Source: an uncultured Alphaproteobacteria bacterium
Lineage (GTDB): Bacteria > Pseudomonadota > Alphaproteobacteria > Rhodobacterales > Rhodobacteraceae
Assembly (NCBI GenBank): GCA_902533625.1
Contig: CACAMI010000006.1
Span: 17,664-81,663 of the forward strand
DNA: 64,000 nt
Reading direction: 5' to 3'
Position 1 is the first letter of the stretch; the number at the start of each line of letters is the position of its first letter. Shown piece after piece: positions 60,467 through 64,000 of the stretch. A program made the translations under genes and the position numbers. Below the pieces are notes generated by a model. That model was not told where the DNA came from. It made no database searches and saw only the letters and a list, made by a program, of their open reading frames with translations.

Positions 60467-61594
60467 TCACGCTGAAAATTTAGCATAATAGTTTAAGTGG
60501 TGGTCCTCATCTCCGAATTCATGGTTAATCATAATTAATCTTTTAGCAAAGTGACCAAGATCATATTCCCAAGTCATTCCCATTCCACCATGCATTTGAA
60601 TACTTTCTTCAGCTACCAATGCGCCAACTCTTCCTACAGTATATTTCGCGGCAGATAGATATTTTTTTCTTGTCTCAACCGAATCATTAAACCAGAAGGA
60701 TGCATTCATTATTGCTGATCTCGTTTGTTCAATTTCAATGAATAACTGTGTCATTCGATGCTGTAGGGTTTGAAATTTTCCTATTGGCACACCAAACTGT
60801 TTTCTTGTTTTAAGATAATTAAGGGTAATATCTTTTATTCTTTCCATAATTCCAAGGGCTTCGGCACATAGAGCAAGGGTTCCCGTTTCAATGGCCTCCG
60901 AGATTATTGAAATTGCCTGATCTTTTTTCCCAATCAAAGAATCTTTATTGATTCTAACATTTGAAAAAGTTACATCGGAAACTATACCGCCGTCTATGCT
61001 TTCGAATGTTTCAAAAGTAAGTCCACTAGTTTCTAGTGGAATCATAAATAGGGATATGCCGTCCTTTTCATTACTGGTTTTCGATGTCCGTGCTGAAAAG
61101 ATCAGATGACAAGCTCCTACTAAGTGCCTGACTGCCGACTTAGTTCCGTTAACTATAAAAGCATTACCTGATTCAGTTGACTGTGTTTCCACCGAATGTA
61201 TTTCATATTGCTCCAAATCCTCGAAGTGGGCAAAAATAGGTCTAGCTTCTCCGGCTAAAACGGCTTGGGATACAGCTTTCTGTTGTTCTGATCCATGAGA
61301 AAGAACCATTGAAGACATTAACGCCGAGTTCAGTACTGGCTCTATGACCAATCCCGATCCAATAGCTTCAAAAACCGTGATAATATCGATTGGGTCTCCA
61401 CCGAAGCCTCCTAATTCGGGTTTGAGCAATGCGTCAAAAACACCTAGGGACGCAATAGATTTCCAACTATCTCTGGAAAAGCCTAGATCTGAAGAAGCAG
61501 CTTCATTGCGCCTTTCCAAGGAATACTCATTTCGAAAATATTTTGTTAAAGTATCAAATAAAATTTGTCGCTCTGAACTCAAAGAAAAATCCAT
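60467..61594 (-). CDS. Acyl-CoA dehydrogenase, PimD-like (small) subunit candidate
   Basis: 375 aa ACAD; 'KQFGVPIGKFQTLQHRMTQLFIEIEQTRSAI', 'EESIQMHGGMGMTWEYDLGHFAKRL'. Confidence 0.85.
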   Translation of the reverse strand: MDFSLSSERQILFDTLTKYFRNEYSLERRNEAASSDLGFSRDSWKSIASLGVFDALLKPELGGFGGDPIDIITVFEAIGSGLVIEPVLNSALMSSMVLSHGSEQQKAVSQAVLAGEARPIFAHFEDLEQYEIHSVETQSTESGNAFIVNGTKSAVRHLVGACHLIFSARTSKTSNEKDGISLFMIPLETSGLTFETFESIDGGIVSDVTFSNVRINKDSLIGKKDQAISIISEAIETGTLALCAEALGIMERIKDITLNYLKTRKQFGVPIGKFQTLQHRMTQLFIEIEQTRSAIMNASFWFNDSVETRKKYLSAAKYTVGRVGALVAEESIQMHGGMGMTWEYDLGHFAKRLIMINHEFGDEDHHLNYYAKFSA

Positions 61595-61604
61595 TAATAT
61601 CTCC

Positions 61605-62801
61605 TTAAAGTTCTAGCACTGCTTTAGAGATAATATTTTTTTGAATTTCATTAGAACCGCCATAAATCGATGTCTTTCTGTTGTTAAAGTAAACACCAGC
61701 TGCTGTTGCTGCATTAATAGGTGAGATATTTGGCCCATTATATCCATAATCAAGGATATTAGGAACGTGAATGGTAGCCCTTCTACCCAATGCACGTCTT
61801 GTTAAGCTATCAATCTCCTGTCCAATTTCGGAGCCTAATATTTTTAATATTGAACTCTCTGGACCAGGAGATCCGCCTGCTTGAGCACGGCTTAGAATTC
61901 TTAGGTTTGTTATTTCTAGATTTGCCAAATCAATTTCTGTTTTTGCTACCCTTGCAGCAAATATGGGATCCTGAATAAGTGGTTTACCATCCTTTTTTGT
62001 TTCCGAAGCCAGCTGCTTCAGTTCTCCTATTCGTCTTTTTGAAAGACCTACATTTGCTATGCCTGTTCTTTCATGTGCTAAGAGATATTTGGCATAAGTC
62101 CAACCTTTATTTTCCTCTCCTACAAGGTTTTCGATTGGCACTTTTACATTCGTAAAAAATACTTCATTTATCTCGTGCTCTCCATCAATCGTTCTTAGGG
62201 GTCGAACTTCTATTCCATCTGAATTCATGTCTATTAGCAGAAATGAAATTCCTTCTTGTGGTTTGCCTTTAGTGGAAGTTTTTACCAGGCAAAAAATCAT
62301 ATTCGCGTGCTGTCCCAATGTTGTCCAAGTTTTCTGCCCATTTACAATATAGTGATTACCCTCACGGGACGCTGAAGTTTTTAAAGAAGCTAGATCAGAT
62401 CCGGACCCCGGCTCTGAATAGCCTTGACACCACCAATCATCACCATTTAGCATTCGCGGTAGCCAGTAACCTCTCTGTTTATCAGAGCCAAAAGCCATTA
62501 ATACTGGTGCCAACATATTAAATGCAAAAGGTAATATTCGAGGTGCTCCAACAGCTGAACACTCTTCTTCAAAAATAAAACTTTCAATCACTCCCCAGCC
62601 CTGACCTCCATATTTTTTGGGCCAACTACCGGCCAACCAACCTTTTTCATTAAGGGTATTGTGCCAGCTTTCAATTTCATCTTTACTTAAAAGTATACCC
62701 AATTTCATTTTAGAAGAGATGTTGGGTTTAAGAGTATCTCTTAAAAAATTTCTAACGTCTTTTCTGAAATTTTCTTGCTCATTACTAAAACTAAGGTCCA
62801 T
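61605..62801 (-). CDS. Acyl-CoA dehydrogenase, PimC-like (large) subunit candidate
   Basis: 398 aa ACAD; 'WCQGYSEPGSGSDLASLKTSA', 'YIVNGQKTWTTLGQHANMIFCLVKT', 'RKTSIYGGSNEIQKNIISKAVLEL'. Confidence 0.87.
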   Translation of the reverse strand: MDLSFSNEQENFRKDVRNFLRDTLKPNISSKMKLGILLSKDEIESWHNTLNEKGWLAGSWPKKYGGQGWGVIESFIFEEECSAVGAPRILPFAFNMLAPVLMAFGSDKQRGYWLPRMLNGDDWWCQGYSEPGSGSDLASLKTSASREGNHYIVNGQKTWTTLGQHANMIFCLVKTSTKGKPQEGISFLLIDMNSDGIEVRPLRTIDGEHEINEVFFTNVKVPIENLVGEENKGWTYAKYLLAHERTGIANVGLSKRRIGELKQLASETKKDGKPLIQDPIFAARVAKTEIDLANLEITNLRILSRAQAGGSPGPESSILKILGSEIGQEIDSLTRRALGRRATIHVPNILDYGYNGPNISPINAATAAGVYFNNRKTSIYGGSNEIQKNIISKAVLEL

Positions 62802-62812
62802 AAGACTCCTTT

Positions 62813-64000
62813 TTATTTATTGAGACTACTAAAATTTTTCCCAGAGCTGACCAAATCTACAATTAGCTGGGAGGGAGACCAAAAAACAGGATCTTCCTCA
62901 GAAAATGCATTTAAATCATCTAAGATTTTATTGAGTCCATATGTGTCAGCATAATGCATCGGTCCGCCCTTGTGTCGGGGAAATCCATATCCATATAGTT
63001 TTGTTACGTCTATGTCGGATGGCCTTAATGCCATATTTTCTTCAATGACTTTAGCGCTTTCGTTAATCATGGCTCCCAGGTATCTCCTTAAAATCTCTTC
63101 TTCAGAAAAATCTTTCGGCTTTATTCCTTTTTTTTCTCTTTCTATTTGGATTATATTAAGGACTTCTGGATCTTCTTTCCCCCTTCTTTCACCTTCCGTG
63201 TATCTATAAAATCCTCGACCAGTTTTCTGGCCAAACCACCCATTCTCACATAGGCGATCCGAAATTTCCACATAGCGCAATTTAGGATTTCTATTAGCTG
63301 ATTTTCTTTTCCTGGTTGCCCAGCCTATATCTCCTCCAGCCAAATCAAACATTTGGTAAGGGCCCATCGGATATCCAAAGTTTACAATTGCCTTATCAAT
63401 TTCGTATGGGCTTGCCCCGTCTTCCATTATGTAGCCTGCAGCCTCACCATAGGTTGATAATATTCTGTTCCCAATAAATCCATCACAATTTCCTGCTCGA
63501 ACGGGAACCTTTTTCATTCGCTTGGCTAAATGAAAGCCAGTTGCAACCACATCATCAGCTACTTTTCCTGGTATTACAATTTCTAACAGACGCATTATGT
63601 TTGCAGGTGAGAAGAAATGTAAACCAATTACATCTTGTGGTCTTTTGGTGACTGATGCTATTTCATCTATATTTAAGTATGAAGTATTTGAAGCAAGCAC
63701 GGCTCCATCTTTTGCTATCTTATCAAGCTCCCTAAATACAATCTTTTTTATCTCCATTTCCTCGTAAACTGCTTCAATCACCATGTCTACTTGTGATAGG
63801 TTTTGCATGTCAGTGCTTGGCTCATAATTTGAAAGAATTTTTTCTTTCTTTTCTAGATTCATCCGTCCTTTTTCAACGTCTCTTTCATAGACTTTTCTTA
63901 CATTACGAATACCTCTATCAATGCTATCTTTATCCTTTTCAATCATTTTGACATGCAATCCTGCGTTAAGAGCTGCAACTGTAATTCCCGAGCCCATTGT
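62813..64000 (-). CDS. 3-hydroxyacyl-CoA dehydrogenase (probably the C-terminal part of a fused hydratase/dehydrogenase), N-terminus beyond right edge
   Basis: 'MGSGITVAALNAGLHVKMIEKD', 'GLHFFSPANIMRLLEIVIPGKVADDVVATGF', 'YGYGFPRHKGGPMHYAD'; frame continues to the window end. Confidence 0.88.
   Translation of the reverse strand, partial: TMGSGITVAALNAGLHVKMIEKDKDSIDRGIRNVRKVYERDVEKGRMNLEKKEKILSNYEPSTDMQNLSQVDMVIEAVYEEMEIKKIVFRELDKIAKDGAVLASNTSYLNIDEIASVTKRPQDVIGLHFFSPANIMRLLEIVIPGKVADDVVATGFHLAKRMKKVPVRAGNCDGFIGNRILSTYGEAAGYIMEDGASPYEIDKAIVNFGYPMGPYQMFDLAGGDIGWATRKRKSANRNPKLRYVEISDRLCENGWFGQKTGRGFYRYTEGERRGKEDPEVLNIIQIEREKKGIKPKDFSEEEILRRYLGAMINESAKVIEENMALRPSDIDVTKLYGYGFPRHKGGPMHYADTYGLNKILDDLNAFSEEDPVFWSPSQLIVDLVSSGKNFSSLNK

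Noticed and set aside
1-64000. CRISPR array, phage, transposon, toxin-antitoxin or defence system
   Set aside because: No repeat-spacer structure, transposase, integrase, structural phage genes or recognised defence domains found on either strand.

Overview
This 64 kb window is a gene-dense, AT-rich, mostly chromosomal-housekeeping segment. It looks like a marine-type alphaproteobacterium; lineage is inferred from gene content and order, not proven. I found no phage, transposon, CRISPR or defence island. From left to right it contains: (1) a polyamine block (periplasmic polyamine-binding protein, class-III aminotransferase, agmatinase, PuuA-like ligase, PuuB-like oxidase); (2) tRNA-Glu(TTC), recJ, hom, glyA, nadK, perM-like, hdaA-like, ppk, ppx, proS, lolC/E, lolD; (3) a fatty-acid/acyl-CoA block with DmdB-like and DmdC-like members; (4) a putative manganese/metal transporter preceded by two Fur/Mur-like operators; (5) tandem hotdog thioesterases, a MATE transporter, pyrD, gatCA, tadA, rluB-like; (6) rnpB with a clear promoter, a candidate structured leader/sRNA with an intrinsic terminator, then mraZ-rsmH-ftsL-ftsI-murE-murF-mraY-murD; (7) right after murD, where ftsW/murG would normally follow, a co-directional run that reads as a C3-organosulfonate module: omega-amino-acid aminotransferase, DegT/DnrJ aminotransferase, HpsN-like HisD paralogue, CuyA-like L-cysteate sulfo-lyase, Asp/Glu racemase-family protein and a SoeABC-like cytoplasmic molybdopterin sulfite dehydrogenase; (8) a PimC/PimD-like paired acyl-CoA dehydrogenase operon running off the right edge. 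The sulfonate-to-sulfite-to-sulfate module is the best candidate for an under-described system. All functional names are from reading protein motifs and recalled family resemblance; no database search was run.
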